From assembly GCF_900115345.1 (NCBI RefSeq), contig NZ_FOWC01000013.1, positions 1 to 64,000 of the forward strand: 64,000 nt of DNA, given 5' to 3'. The notes beneath the pieces were generated by a model. It was given only the letters and a program-made list of their open reading frames with translations. It did no database searches and was not told the DNA's origin. Below are positions 50,031-60,364 of the stretch, in pieces. This DNA comes from Amycolatopsis rubida (GTDB taxonomy: Bacteria; Actinomycetota; Actinomycetes; Mycobacteriales; Pseudonocardiaceae). The stretch's first letter is position 1, and every line of letters starts with the position of its first letter. Made by a program: the position numbers and the translations under genes.

Positions 50031-51707
50031 ATGGCCGAGTTCATCTACACCATGAAGAAGGTGCGCAAGACCGTCGGGGACAAGGTGATCCTCGACGACG
50101 TGAGCACCGCGTTCTACCCCGGAGCCAAGATCGGCGTCGTGGGCCCGAACGGCGCCGGCAAGTCGACCGTGCTCAAGATCATGGCGGGGATCGAGCAGGC
50201 CAGCAACGGCGAGGCGTTCCTGCAGCCGGGCGCGAGCGTCGGCATCCTCATGCAGGAGCCGGAGCTGAACGAGGAGAAGACCGTCCGGCAGAACGTCGAG
50301 GAGGGCCTCGGCGAGACCAAGCAGAAGCTCGACCGCTACAACGAGATCGCCGAGCTGATGGCGACCGACTACAGCGACGCGCTGATGGAGGAGATGGGCC
50401 AGCTCCAGGAGGAGCTGGACCACGCCGACGCCTGGGAGCTCGACTCGACCGTCGAGCAGGCGATGGACGCCCTGCGCTGCCCGCCGCCGGACGAGCCGGT
50501 CACCCACCTCTCCGGCGGTGAGCGCCGCCGCGTCGCGCTGTGCAAGCTGCTGCTGTCCGCGCCCGACCTGCTGCTGCTCGACGAACCCACCAACCACCTG
50601 GACGCCGAAAGCGTGCTGTGGCTGGAGCAGTTCCTCTCCAGCTACAAGGGCGCCGTCCTCGCCGTCACCCACGACCGGTACTTCCTGGACAACGTCGCCG
50701 AGTGGATCATGGAGCTCGACCGCGGCCGCGTCGTCGGCTACGAGGGCAACTACTCCACGTACCTGGAGAAGAAGCGCGAGCGGCTCGAAGTCCAGGGCAA
50801 GAAGGACGCCAAGCTGGCCAAGCGGCTCAAGAGCGAGCTGGACTGGGTGCGGTCCAACGCCAAGGCGCGCCAGACCAAGTCCCGTTCGCGGCTCGACCGC
50901 TACGAGGAGATGGCCGCGGAGGCGGACAAGCACCGCAAGCTCGACTTCGAGGAGATCCAGATCCCGCCGGGCCCGCGGCTGGGCAGCGTCGTGGTCGAGG
51001 TCGAGAAGCTGCGCAAGGGCTTCGACGACCGGGTGCTGATCGACGGGCTCTCCTTCGACCTGCCGCGCAACGGCATCGTCGGCGTGATCGGCCCGAACGG
51101 CGTCGGCAAGACCACGCTGTTCAAGACCATCGTCGGGCTGGAGGAGCCGGACGGCGGCTCGGTCAAGATCGGCGAGACGGTCAAACTGTCCTATGTGGAC
51201 CAGAGCCGCGGCGGGATCGACCCGAAGAAGACCGTGTGGGAGGTCGTGTCCGACAAGCTCGACTACATCCACGTCGGGCAGACCGAAATGCCCTCGCGCG
51301 CTTACGTGAGCGCGTTCGGCTTCAAGGGCCCGGACCAGCAGAAGCCGGCCGGCGTGCTGTCCGGCGGCGAGCGCAACCGGCTCAACCTCGCGCTGACGCT
51401 CAAAGAGGGCGGGAACCTGATCCTGCTGGACGAGCCGACGAACGACCTGGACGTCGAAACGCTGGGCTCGCTGGAGAACGCGCTGGAGCAGTTCCCCGGC
51501 TGCGCCGTCGTGATCTCCCACGACCGGTGGTTCCTCGACCGGGTCGCGACGCACATCCTCGCCTGGGAAGGCACCGACGAGGACCCGGCGAAGTGGTTCT
51601 GGTTCGAGGGCAACTTCGAGGGCTACGAGAAGAACAAGGTCGAGCGCCTCGGCGCCGAAGCGGCTCGTCCGCACCGGGTCACCCACCGCAAGTTGAAGCG
51701 CGACTGA
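50031..51707 (+). CDS. ettA: Energy-dependent translational throttle protein EttA (ABC-F)
   Basis: A 558-residue ABC-F protein without membrane segments. Two ABC domains: Walker A GPNGAGKST (about 40-48) and GPNGVGKTT (about 358-366), signatures LSGGERRRVALCKLLL and LSGGERNRLNLALTL, Walker B DLLLLDEPTNHLD and LILLDEPTNDLD. The linker of about 80 residues between them with charged helices is the ribosomal P-site tRNA-interaction motif. EttA binds the E site and adjusts the first elongation step to the energy state. The ATG at 50031 starts MAEFIYTMKKVRK, as in EttA. A TPR/disordered protein follows after 18 bases. Confidence 0.96.
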   Translation: MAEFIYTMKKVRKTVGDKVILDDVSTAFYPGAKIGVVGPNGAGKSTVLKIMAGIEQASNGEAFLQPGASVGILMQEPELNEEKTVRQNVEEGLGETKQKLDRYNEIAELMATDYSDALMEEMGQLQEELDHADAWELDSTVEQAMDALRCPPPDEPVTHLSGGERRRVALCKLLLSAPDLLLLDEPTNHLDAESVLWLEQFLSSYKGAVLAVTHDRYFLDNVAEWIMELDRGRVVGYEGNYSTYLEKKRERLEVQGKKDAKLAKRLKSELDWVRSNAKARQTKSRSRLDRYEEMAAEADKHRKLDFEEIQIPPGPRLGSVVVEVEKLRKGFDDRVLIDGLSFDLPRNGIVGVIGPNGVGKTTLFKTIVGLEEPDGGSVKIGETVKLSYVDQSRGGIDPKKTVWEVVSDKLDYIHVGQTEMPSRAYVSAFGFKGPDQQKPAGVLSGGERNRLNLALTLKEGGNLILLDEPTNDLDVETLGSLENALEQFPGCAVVISHDRWFLDRVATHILAWEGTDEDPAKWFWFEGNFEGYEKNKVERLGAEAARPHRVTHRKLKRD

Positions 51708-51725
51708 CCGGCGCGGGGGTCCCGA

Positions 51726-54317
51726 GTGGAAACCAGCAGGCACAACCGGCCCAGCCCGTCCGCGACCGCGGACGGGCGGCCCGCCGTTGCCCGTGGCGGG
51801 ACCCTCGCCGACCTCGGCCGGCTCATCGACCGGGCGGAATCGCTGCGGTTGCGGGCGCCCGAGCTGTCCTTGGTTCTGGGCGAACGCTCGGCCGCGCTCG
51901 CGGAGACGGCGGGCGCGGACGGGCACTGGATCCGGGCGGAAGCGCTCGTGGTGTCCGCTCGCGTGCGGACCGGGGCACGGACGTCCACGGTCGGCCGCGC
52001 GGTCGCGGCTTTGCGCGCGGCTGAACACGCCGGATACGCGACGACGGCTGCGCGGCTGCGCGTCGACCTCGCAGTCTGCGCGCGCAGCCTCGGCGTTCCG
52101 CTGATGGGGCTGGCCGCGCTGCGGCCGGTGCTGTCCGAGGACGTGCCGCCGTCGCTGCGCGCGGAAGCGTTGTGCCATCTGGTCGGGTGCCTCGCCCAGT
52201 TCGGCCGGAAGGCGGAACTGGACCGGGTGCTCGTCGAGGCGGACCGGCTGCTGGTGGCCGACGATTCGCTCGACGCGGACGACCGGCTGCTGATGCGTGC
52301 CCTGCTGCGCAACGGAACCGCGGCGCACCGGCGCCGGCACGGCGACCTCACCGCGGCCGCGGACGCCGCGCGGACCGGGCTCGGGTTCCTGGAGAAGATG
52401 GACCGGCCCGGCGACGACGGCGGTCTCGTCCGGATCCGGCTCGTGCTGCAGCTGGTCAGCACGCTGCTCGACCGCGGCGACGCCGACATGGCTTACGACA
52501 TCGCCGAACCCGTGCTGCGGGAACCGGTCCGTGCGGCCGGAGTCGCGCCCGCGGCCTGGCTGCGGCTGGCGGTGGCGACGCGCATTCACCTGCCTTCCGG
52601 AGCCGGCGACGCCGCGGCCGAGCTGGTGGGGGAGGCCGTCGCGGCCACCGACCGGCACGGGCTCGCGGCGGTCACCGCGCGGTTGTGGCTGGAGCTGGCG
52701 CAGATCGAGGAACGGTTCGGCAGCGCGGAAGAGGCCATTGGCTGCCTGCACCGGGCGCGGGCCGCGGAACACGTGCACGCGCGGGCCCGGCGCCAGGCCT
52801 GCGGGCTGATCGCGGGCGAGCTGGGCGCCGAATCGGTCGCGTCGATGGACCTCGACGACGTCCTCGCCGCGTCCGCCCCGCGCGACGGCCGTCCGGTGTC
52901 GATGGAGGTCGAGCCGAGGGTCGCCGCCGAGGAGACCTCGGTGCTGCCGGCGGTCCGGGACCTCCCCGCCGAGCGGCCCGACCCGGTCGCGGCTCCGCTG
53001 CCGGTCGTTCCGGCGCAGGTCGAGGTGCCGGTGGCGCCGGTTTCGGCCGCGGCCTGGGTCGCGGCGGCGGACAAGAAGCCGGCGTGGTCGTTCCGGCGGG
53101 CCGCGGCGGAGACGGAGGCCGAGCAGACCTCGGTGCTGCCGGCGATCCGGGAGACGGCCGAAGAGACCCCGCGGACGGGCGGACGGCGGCGGGCCGAGGA
53201 CCGCAAGTCGCCGGTGCTGCCGGGATGGACGCGGCCGTTCGGGCGGAAGAGCGCCGAAGCGCCCGCGCCGCGGAAGCGGGCGGCTGCGGAGCCGGGCAGC
53301 CGGACGGAAGCTGCGGCAGAACGTCCGGCGCAGGTCGCTGAGAGTGCGTCGGCGCAGGTCTCGGCGGCGCGTCGAGCGGACAGCGCTGCTGGGGCACGGG
53401 CCGCCAAGGACGTGTCGGTGCAGAGCTCGGCCGCCGAGGCCGCGCCGGGTCGCCGCCGGGCGGAGACGGCGCAGCCTGCCGAGAACACGCCGGTCAGCTG
53501 GCCGGAGAAGCCGCCGGCCGCGCGTCGGTCGGCGGCGGACGCGCCCGCCGGTCGGGACGAGAAAGCGAAGTCCGAGGAGACACCGGTGCGGGCGGCTGAC
53601 GAAGCGCGGGCCGAGGCCCCTCGTCGCGCGGCGGAAGAAGCGCGGGCCCCGGCCGAGGAGGCGCCGCGGTTCTCGCTGCGGATGCCGGATCTGTCGGACC
53701 TCCTGCCGGAGCTGCCGCTCGCCCCGGCTCCCGCGGACGAGCCCGCCGCGCCGTTGTGGGAAAGCGCCGAGTGGGCCCGGGAAGAAGCGGCCCGCCGCGA
53801 CGTGCGCGGCCGCAAGACCCGGCACGACGCCGAACACGGGTCGGTCGCCGCGAAGTCCGTGCTGGACCGGCTGGGCATCACCGCGAGCGGCGGAGGCGGC
53901 GGACGGCGCCGGGCCGACGAGCCCGGACGTCCCGAATCCGTCGCGCCGGAACCGGAAACCGCGGCGACGGAGAAGCCGGAACTGGCCCCCGCGCCGCGGC
54001 CGGAGGAACCAGAGCCGGTCGTCGAGGAACCGTGGCTGCCGCGACTGCGGATGCCGCCTGCGCTGGACCCATTGTCCGACGTCGATGCGTGGACGCCGCC
54101 GGAGCAGCCGTTCCCGGAGGGCTACGCGCGAGCCATCGCGGAGGACGAACCGCCGCCGGACGCCGGTCTCGCCGAACTGCTCGCCCGCGCCCTCGCCGAA
54201 CACCAGGCGGGCACCGCGAGCGCGGCCGCGCTGATGAAACGTCTCGGCCCGAACGACGAGCCGAAGCCGATCAACGGCCGCGCGACCGCGGACCGTCACC
54301 GCAACAACGGCGACTGA
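51726..54317 (+). CDS. TPR-like N-terminal plus long disordered protein of unknown function
   Basis: An 863-residue protein. Residues about 25-375 are helical repeats like TPRs (AALRAAEHAGYATTAARLRV, LRAEALCHLVGCLAQFGRKA, ARLWLELAQIEERFGSAEEA). Residues about 380-790 are disordered, rich in Ala, Glu, Arg and Pro with repeated short motifs EETSVLPAVR, EQTSVLPAIR and RRAE. The C-terminal 90 residues are more ordered (GYARAIAEDEPPPDAGLAEL, LARALAEHQAGTASAAALMK). GTG at 51726 is 18 bases after ettA, so the two are likely one transcript. I know no assigned function. Regulation of, or association with, the ribosome through EttA is only a guess. Confidence 0.82.
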   Translation: METSRHNRPSPSATADGRPAVARGGTLADLGRLIDRAESLRLRAPELSLVLGERSAALAETAGADGHWIRAEALVVSARVRTGARTSTVGRAVAALRAAEHAGYATTAARLRVDLAVCARSLGVPLMGLAALRPVLSEDVPPSLRAEALCHLVGCLAQFGRKAELDRVLVEADRLLVADDSLDADDRLLMRALLRNGTAAHRRRHGDLTAAADAARTGLGFLEKMDRPGDDGGLVRIRLVLQLVSTLLDRGDADMAYDIAEPVLREPVRAAGVAPAAWLRLAVATRIHLPSGAGDAAAELVGEAVAATDRHGLAAVTARLWLELAQIEERFGSAEEAIGCLHRARAAEHVHARARRQACGLIAGELGAESVASMDLDDVLAASAPRDGRPVSMEVEPRVAAEETSVLPAVRDLPAERPDPVAAPLPVVPAQVEVPVAPVSAAAWVAAADKKPAWSFRRAAAETEAEQTSVLPAIRETAEETPRTGGRRRAEDRKSPVLPGWTRPFGRKSAEAPAPRKRAAAEPGSRTEAAAERPAQVAESASAQVSAARRADSAAGARAAKDVSVQSSAAEAAPGRRRAETAQPAENTPVSWPEKPPAARRSAADAPAGRDEKAKSEETPVRAADEARAEAPRRAAEEARAPAEEAPRFSLRMPDLSDLLPELPLAPAPADEPAAPLWESAEWAREEAARRDVRGRKTRHDAEHGSVAAKSVLDRLGITASGGGGGRRRADEPGRPESVAPEPETAATEKPELAPAPRPEEPEPVVEEPWLPRLRMPPALDPLSDVDAWTPPEQPFPEGYARAIAEDEPPPDAGLAELLARALAEHQAGTASAAALMKRLGPNDEPKPINGRATADRHRNNGD

Positions 54318-54962
54318 CGCGCGCCGGAAATTTCTTGCGCCGCAGGGGAAGCGCTGGCTTGGCCGGGTGGATTCCGCGGCAGGGCAGGGGATCGCGCACC
54401 GACGCGGACGCGGTCCAGCGAGGTCCGTGAGGCGCTCAGGGTTCCCCTCAGGACCCGCTGCGGGAGTCCTCCGTGCCGGAACGTCGCCGCGTTTTGCGCT
54501 GCGCCAAGCGGTTTTCCCAGTCACTGGCTGGACGCGCCGAGATCAGGCGGCACAAGCCGCCCGGCCCCGCCGATCCGCGGTCGCCCCATCCGCAAGCCCC
54601 GGCTCCCTCCGCCGCGACGGAAGAATTAGCCCGTCCGGGTGGGAATTCTCGCAGGGGAGGGACGCAACCTTTTCCGTTCTCGCCGCGGGCGATACGGGCA
54701 CTGAACCGATCCCGAAGCGGCCGCCGTGCCCGCGGAACCGGCGCTCCGGCCTCGTGCCAAGCCTTTTGCCGGAAACCGCCCGCGCCGAACCCGCCGGTAG
54801 CTGAACCGATCCCGCCCGAGCCCGTCGGCAGGGACCCCTGAACCGAACCTTAAGTCTTTCCCCGCCGCGCACAGGGGCCGTCGAGAGCGGATTAGGGTGA
54901 GGGAAGTCCGGCACGTTGTGGTGACGGACGCATCTCGGTCTCGCATACTGGAGAGTTGCTCA
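54318..54962. other. Intergenic region upstream of the glutamate dehydrogenase gene
   Basis: About 0.64 kb with no recognised gene. GGAGAG lies 7 bases upstream of the gdh ATG. CCGAACCTTAAGTCTTTCC (54841-54859) is a local AT-rich spot that could be part of the promoter, but no clear -35/-10 pair is seen. Confidence 0.45.
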
Positions 54963-57900
54963 ATGAGCTCGACGGGAGTTTCGTCCCCGCCCGATGTCGG
55001 CACCGAAGCCGGCGCCGCCCGCCGCACGACGGCCAGCCCGGAGCAGATCCGGGACGAGCTGATCGACACCGCCGCGGCGCAGGCGCCGGAGATCGCGGAT
55101 CTGATCCGCTTGTACTACCGGCACATCCCGGCCGACGAGATCGTCGGCGACGACCCGGTCGCGCTCGTCGGCGCGGTGCGGTCGCACCTGCAGCTGGCGA
55201 AGCAGCGCATGCCCGGGCGCCCGGCGGTCCGGCTGCTGAACCCGACCACCGCCGAGGACGGCTGGACGCGCGACGCGACCGTCGTGCAGGTCGTCACCGA
55301 CGACATGCCCTACCTCGTGGACAGCGTCACCGCGGAGTTCGCCCGCGACGGCGTGCAGGTGCAGCGCATCGTGCACCCGATCGTCGTGGTGAGCCGCGGC
55401 CTGACCGGCGAGCTGGAGGGCCTGCACCTGGACGCCGACCCGGCCGATCCGCCGGCCGGCGCGTCCGCGGAATCGTGGATGCTGGTGGAAATCGACCTCG
55501 TCACCGACCCGCAGCGGGCGCGCGAGCTGGACAACCGGCTGACGTCGGTGCTCGGCGACGTGCGCGAGGTCGTCGAGGACGCCGAGAAGATGGCGCAGAC
55601 GGCCTGCTCGCTCGCGGAATCGCTGGAGCAGCACCCGCCGAAGCTGCCCAGCGACGCGGAGGTCGCCGAGGGCGCGCGCCTGCTGCGCTGGCTCGCCGAC
55701 GGGCACTTCACCTTCCTCGGCTACCGCAAGTACGAACTGGTCGACAGTCCGCAAGCCGACAGCGACGAGCCCGCCCTGCGCGCGGTTCTCGCGTCCGGGC
55801 TCGGCGTGCTTCGCCAGGACAGCCTCGCCGCGCGCAGCCTCACCGCGGGGCCGGACAGTTCGGTCGACGCGCTCGCGCCGTCGCTGCTGGTGCTCACCCA
55901 GGCCAGCGCGCCGAGCACGGTGCACCGTCCGGTCTATCCGTATTACGTCGGCGTGAAGACGTTCGACGAGCACGGCAGGGTGACCGGCGAACACCGGTTC
56001 CTCGGCATGTTCACCACCACCGCGCTGCACGAGAACGTGCTCGACATCCCGGTGGTCGGCCAGCGCGTGCGCGAGGTGATCCACCGCGCCGGGTTCCCGA
56101 TGGAGTCGTTCTCCGGCCAGCGGATGCTGGAGGTCCTGCAGAACTGGCCGCGCGCGGACCTGTTCTCCGCGGACACCGATTCGCTCTTCTACACCACCAC
56201 CGGCGCGATCACCCTGTCCGACCGCCGCCGGCTGCGGCTGTTCCTGCGCCGCGACCCGTACGGCCGCTTCTACTCCTGCCTGGTCTACCTCCCGCGCGAC
56301 CGTTACACCACGCGTTCGCGGCTGGCGATGCAGGAAGTGCTGCTGGAGGAACTCGAAGGCACACAGCTGGAGTACAGCGCGCGCGTCGGCGAAACGCTGC
56401 TCGCGCAGGTGCACTTCATGGTGCACACCGACCCGTCGAACGCGGTCGAACCGGACACGCTGCGGATCCAGGAACGCCTGAACACCGTCGTGCGCAGCTG
56501 GGACGACCGGCTGGTCGAGGCGATCATCGCCGAACGCCGCGAGCGAGTCGGCGACGGCAGCCCCACCGGGATGATGGGCGAGGAGTCCGCGGTCGACCGG
56601 GGGCAGCGCTTCGGCGCGGTGTTCCCCGAGGCGTACAAGGAAGATTTCACCGCCGAGGAGGCGCTGGCCGACCTGGCCAAGCTCGACACCCTCGCGGACG
56701 AGGGCGACCTGGCGCTGTCGTTCTACCTGCCCGCCGACGCCGAACCCGGCGAGCGGCGGTTCAAGCTCTACCTGCGCGGCGAGGGCGTCACCCTGTCCAA
56801 GGTGCTGCCGGTGCTGCAGGCGATGGGCGTCGAGGTGGTGGACGAGCGGCCCTACGAGCTGTTCCGCGAGGACGGCGGGGCCAGCTGGATCTATGACTTC
56901 GGCCTGCGCGTCGACAAGAAGGGCCTCGAAGAAGCCGACGAAGCCGCGGCGTTCGAGGTGCGCGAGCGGTTCCAGGACGCGTTCCACGCGGCGTGGCAGG
57001 GCGAGGCGGAGGTCGACGACCTCAACGGTCTCGTCCTGCGCGCCGGGCTCACCTGGCGTCAGGCCGCGGTGCTGCGGGCCTACTCCCGGTACCTGCAGCA
57101 GGCGCGCAGCCCGTTTTCCCAGGCCTACATCCAGAACTCGGTCGTCAAGCACACCGAGGTCGCGACGAAACTGGTGCGGCTGTTCGAAACCCGCTGCGAT
57201 CCGCAACTGTCCGATGTGGACCGGAAGACGCACGCGGAATCGCTGACCGCGGAGATCTCCGCGATGGTCGACGAGGTCACCAGCCTCGACGAGGACCGGA
57301 TCCTGCGCAGGCTGCTCGCGGTCATCAACGCGACCCTGCGCACGAATTACCACGTGCGCGACGCCGAAGGGAACCCTCGGCCGTACCTGGCGCTCAAGCT
57401 CGACCCCAGCGGCGTGCCGGAGCTGCCCGAGCCGCGCCCGAAGTACGAGATCTTCGTGTACTCGCCGCGCGTCGAGGGCGTGCACCTGCGGTTCGGCGAG
57501 GTCGCCCGCGGCGGCCTGCGCTGGTCGGACCGGCGGGAGGACTTCCGCACCGAGATCCTGGGCCTGGTCAAGGCGCAGGCGGTGAAGAACGCGGTGATCG
57601 TGCCGGTGGGCGCGAAGGGCGGCTTCGTGGTGAAGCGCCCGCCGGCCCCGACCGGCGACGCCGGGGTCGACCGCGACGCCCAGCTCACCGAAGGCATCTC
57701 CTGCTACCGGATGTTCATCTCCGGCCTGCTGGACCTCACCGACAACCGGGTCGAGGGCGAAACCGTGCCCGCGCCGGACGTCGTGCGCCACGACGCCGAC
57801 GACAGCTACCTGGTCGTCGCGGCGGACAAGGGCACCGCGAAGTTCTCCGACATCGCCAACGAGGTCTCGGCGCAGTACGGCTTCTGGCTCGGCGACGCGT

Positions 57901-59945
57901 TCGCTTCCGGCGGTTCGGTCGGCTACGACCACAAGGCCATGGGCATCACCGCCAAGGGCGCGTGGGAGAGCGTGAAGCGGCACTTCCGCGAGCTGGGCAA
58001 GGATACTCAGACCGAAGACTTCACGGTCGTCGGCATCGGCGACATGATGGGCGACGTCTTCGGCAACGGGATGCTGCTGTCCGAGCACATCCGGCTGGTC
58101 GCGGCGTTCAACCACATGCACGTCTTCCTCGACCCGAACCCGGACGCCGCGGCGTCGTACGCGGAACGGCGGCGGCTGTTCGACCTGCCGCGCAGCTCGT
58201 GGGACGACTACGACCGTTCGCTGATCAGCGAGGGCGGCGGGATCTACTCGCGGTCGGCCAAGACCATCCCGATCACCCCGCAGGTCCGCGCGGCGCTCGG
58301 CCTGGACGAGAGCGTCACGAAACTCGCGCCGATGGACCTGATCCAGGCGATCCTGCTGGCCCCGGTCGAACTGCTGTGGAACGGCGGCATCGGCACCTAC
58401 GTCAAGGCCGAGAGCGAAAGCCAGGCCGCGGCGGGCGACAAGGCCAACGACGCGATCCGCGTCAACGGCAACCAGTTGCGCGTGAAGGTCGTCGGCGAGG
58501 GCGGCAACCTGGGCCTGACCCAGCTCGGCCGCATCGAATTCGCCCGTACCGGCGGCAAGATCAACACCGACGCGCTCGACAACTCGGCCGGCGTCGACTG
58601 CTCCGACCACGAGGTCAACATCAAGATCCTGCTGGATCACCTGGTGGCGGGCGGCGAACTGGAGCACGCGCGGCGCAACGAACTGCTCGGCGAGATGACC
58701 GACGAGGTCGGCGCGCTCGTGCTCGCGGACAACTACCGGCAGAACGCGGTGCTCGGCGTCAGCCGGGCGCACGCCGGGCCGATGGTGTCGGTGCACGCGC
58801 GGCAGGTGTCCGCGCTGGTCGCGAAGGGCGCGTTCGACCGCAAGCTGGAGGCGCTGCCGAGCCCGTCGCAGTTCCGCGCGCTGGAGAAGGCGGACGAGGG
58901 CCTGACCTCGCCGGAGCTGGCGACGCTGCTCGCGCACGTGAAGCTCGACCTCAAGGACGAGCTGCTCGCCTCCGACCTGCCCGAGTCCGAGGTGTTCACC
59001 CGCAGGCTGCCGGAGTACTTCCCGGCCCCGCTGCGGGAACCGTTCGCCGCGGCGATCGCGCAGCACCCGCTGCGCCGTCAGATCATCACCACGCTCATCA
59101 CCAACGAGCTGGTCGACGGCGGCGGCATCTCGTTCGTCTACCGCCTGATGGAGGAGATGAACGCGACCGCCACCGACGCGGTGCGCGCGTACGCGGTGGT
59201 CACGCACGTCTACGACCTGCCGAAGCTGTGGACCGAGATCGACGCGCTGGACAACGTGGTGCCGACCGAGGTCGCGGACGGGATGGTGCTGGAGACCCGG
59301 CGGCTGCTCGACCGGGCCGCGCGCTGGTTCCTGACCAACCGCCCGCAGCCGCTCGCGCCGCTGGCCGAGATCAACCGGTTCGGTCCGGTGCTCGCGGAAC
59401 TCGGCCCGAAGCTGGGCGAGCTGCTGCGCGGGCGCGAACTGGAGTCGGTGGAACAGGACGCGGCCGCGCTGGTCGAGGAGGGCGTGCCCGCCGATCTCGC
59501 CCGCCGGGTGGCACTGCTGCTGCACAGCTACGGCCTGCTCGACGTGGTCGAGGTGGCGGAGCTGGCCGAACAGCAGGTCGGGCTCGACGCGACGCACACC
59601 CCGGCGGACACCGCCGAGCTGTACTTCGCGCTGTCGGACCACCTGGACATCGACAAGATGCTCACCGAGATCAGCGCGCTGGAACGCGGCAACCGCTGGC
59701 ACGCCCTCGCCCGGCTCTCGCTGCGCGACGACGTGTACGGTTCGCTGCGCGCGATCGCGCTCGACGCACTGCGGCACAGCGACCAGGACTTGTCCGTCGA
59801 CGAGCAGATCGAGCAATGGGAGAAGGCCAACGCGTCGCGGCTTTCGCGGGCGCGCGTGGCGCTGGACGAGATCACCCGTTCCGGGCGGCTCGACCTCGCG
59901 ACGCTGTCCGTGGCCGCGCGCCAGATCCGGAGCACGGTGCGGTGA
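54963..59945 (+). CDS. gdh: NAD-specific glutamate dehydrogenase, 180-kDa class
   Basis: A 1660-residue NAD-dependent glutamate dehydrogenase of the large L-GDH180 type first characterised in Streptomyces clavuligerus. N-terminal ACT-like regions (about 60-480, e.g. VVTDDMPYLVDSVTAEFARD) and a helical part precede the catalytic domain (about 700-1180) with EVARGGLRWSDRREDFRTEI, KNAVIVPVGAKGGFVVK, and the Rossmann part VGIGDMMGDVFGNGMLLSEH and EGGNLGLTQLGRIEFARTGG. It oxidises glutamate to 2-oxoglutarate and ammonia. The ATG at 54963 has GGAGAG upstream and yields the expected N-terminus. It is followed by a thioesterase gene overlapping by four bases. Confidence 0.96.
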   Translation: MSSTGVSSPPDVGTEAGAARRTTASPEQIRDELIDTAAAQAPEIADLIRLYYRHIPADEIVGDDPVALVGAVRSHLQLAKQRMPGRPAVRLLNPTTAEDGWTRDATVVQVVTDDMPYLVDSVTAEFARDGVQVQRIVHPIVVVSRGLTGELEGLHLDADPADPPAGASAESWMLVEIDLVTDPQRARELDNRLTSVLGDVREVVEDAEKMAQTACSLAESLEQHPPKLPSDAEVAEGARLLRWLADGHFTFLGYRKYELVDSPQADSDEPALRAVLASGLGVLRQDSLAARSLTAGPDSSVDALAPSLLVLTQASAPSTVHRPVYPYYVGVKTFDEHGRVTGEHRFLGMFTTTALHENVLDIPVVGQRVREVIHRAGFPMESFSGQRMLEVLQNWPRADLFSADTDSLFYTTTGAITLSDRRRLRLFLRRDPYGRFYSCLVYLPRDRYTTRSRLAMQEVLLEELEGTQLEYSARVGETLLAQVHFMVHTDPSNAVEPDTLRIQERLNTVVRSWDDRLVEAIIAERRERVGDGSPTGMMGEESAVDRGQRFGAVFPEAYKEDFTAEEALADLAKLDTLADEGDLALSFYLPADAEPGERRFKLYLRGEGVTLSKVLPVLQAMGVEVVDERPYELFREDGGASWIYDFGLRVDKKGLEEADEAAAFEVRERFQDAFHAAWQGEAEVDDLNGLVLRAGLTWRQAAVLRAYSRYLQQARSPFSQAYIQNSVVKHTEVATKLVRLFETRCDPQLSDVDRKTHAESLTAEISAMVDEVTSLDEDRILRRLLAVINATLRTNYHVRDAEGNPRPYLALKLDPSGVPELPEPRPKYEIFVYSPRVEGVHLRFGEVARGGLRWSDRREDFRTEILGLVKAQAVKNAVIVPVGAKGGFVVKRPPAPTGDAGVDRDAQLTEGISCYRMFISGLLDLTDNRVEGETVPAPDVVRHDADDSYLVVAADKGTAKFSDIANEVSAQYGFWLGDAFASGGSVGYDHKAMGITAKGAWESVKRHFRELGKDTQTEDFTVVGIGDMMGDVFGNGMLLSEHIRLVAAFNHMHVFLDPNPDAAASYAERRRLFDLPRSSWDDYDRSLISEGGGIYSRSAKTIPITPQVRAALGLDESVTKLAPMDLIQAILLAPVELLWNGGIGTYVKAESESQAAAGDKANDAIRVNGNQLRVKVVGEGGNLGLTQLGRIEFARTGGKINTDALDNSAGVDCSDHEVNIKILLDHLVAGGELEHARRNELLGEMTDEVGALVLADNYRQNAVLGVSRAHAGPMVSVHARQVSALVAKGAFDRKLEALPSPSQFRALEKADEGLTSPELATLLAHVKLDLKDELLASDLPESEVFTRRLPEYFPAPLREPFAAAIAQHPLRRQIITTLITNELVDGGGISFVYRLMEEMNATATDAVRAYAVVTHVYDLPKLWTEIDALDNVVPTEVADGMVLETRRLLDRAARWFLTNRPQPLAPLAEINRFGPVLAELGPKLGELLRGRELESVEQDAAALVEEGVPADLARRVALLLHSYGLLDVVEVAELAEQQVGLDATHTPADTAELYFALSDHLDIDKMLTEISALERGNRWHALARLSLRDDVYGSLRAIALDALRHSDQDLSVDEQIEQWEKANASRLSRARVALDEITRSGRLDLATLSVAARQIRSTVR

Positions 59946-60364
59946 CATTCGTTTCCCACGTCCAGCCGCGATGGTCGGACATGGACGTGTACGGGCACGT
60001 CAACCACGCGAACGTGGTGACGCTGCTCGAAGAGGCCCGGGTGCCCGTGCTGTTCGGCGCTGCCGAACGCGCGGGGCTCACCGAGCTGCCGAAGGGCGTC
60101 GTGGTCGTGAAGCTGGGCGTGCATTACCGCGCGCCGATCGTCGCGGCGCCCGGCCGTTCGGTGCGCGTGGAGATCACGCTCACCGAGCTGAAAGCCTCGA
60201 CGGTGACGCTCGGGTACGTCGTGCGGACCGGCCCGGACGCGACCGATCCGGTCGCGGTGACCGCGGAAACCGTGCTGGCCCCGTACGACACGGCCAACCT
60301 CCGGCCGCGCCGGCTCAGCGACGAGGAATCCGAATTCCTCAAGCGGGTGCTGGCCGATGCCTGA
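59942..60364 (+). CDS. Acyl-CoA thioesterase, 4-hydroxybenzoyl-CoA thioesterase family
   Basis: A 140-residue hot-dog-fold protein: SHVQPRWSDMDVYGHVNHAN at about 4-23, with catalytic Asp in WSDMD; then LEEARVPVLFG, HYRAPIVAAPGRSVRVEITL. It hydrolyses acyl-CoA esters of unknown identity. The GTG at 59942 overlaps the gdh stop (GTGA), so it is translated with gdh. The next gene overlaps by eight bases. Operon with gdh is conserved in actinobacteria as far as I know. Confidence 0.9.
   Translation: MTFVSHVQPRWSDMDVYGHVNHANVVTLLEEARVPVLFGAAERAGLTELPKGVVVVKLGVHYRAPIVAAPGRSVRVEITLTELKASTVTLGYVVRTGPDATDPVAVTAETVLAPYDTANLRPRRLSDEESEFLKRVLADA

Noticed and set aside
49995..54524. Open frame of 1509 codons antisense to ettA and the TPR protein
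   Set aside because: Composition is Arg/Gly/Asp-rich and covers two real genes and their gap; no domain is visible.
54960..59948. Open frame of 1662 codons antisense to the glutamate dehydrogenase gene
   Set aside because: It is a GC-bias shadow: Arg/Val/Gln/Asp-rich composition without domains, exactly opposite a well-recognised gene.
56993..60364. A 1123-codon frame overlapping gdh
   Set aside because: Only its last 140 codons (from 59942) encode the thioesterase; the rest is the shifted frame of gdh.
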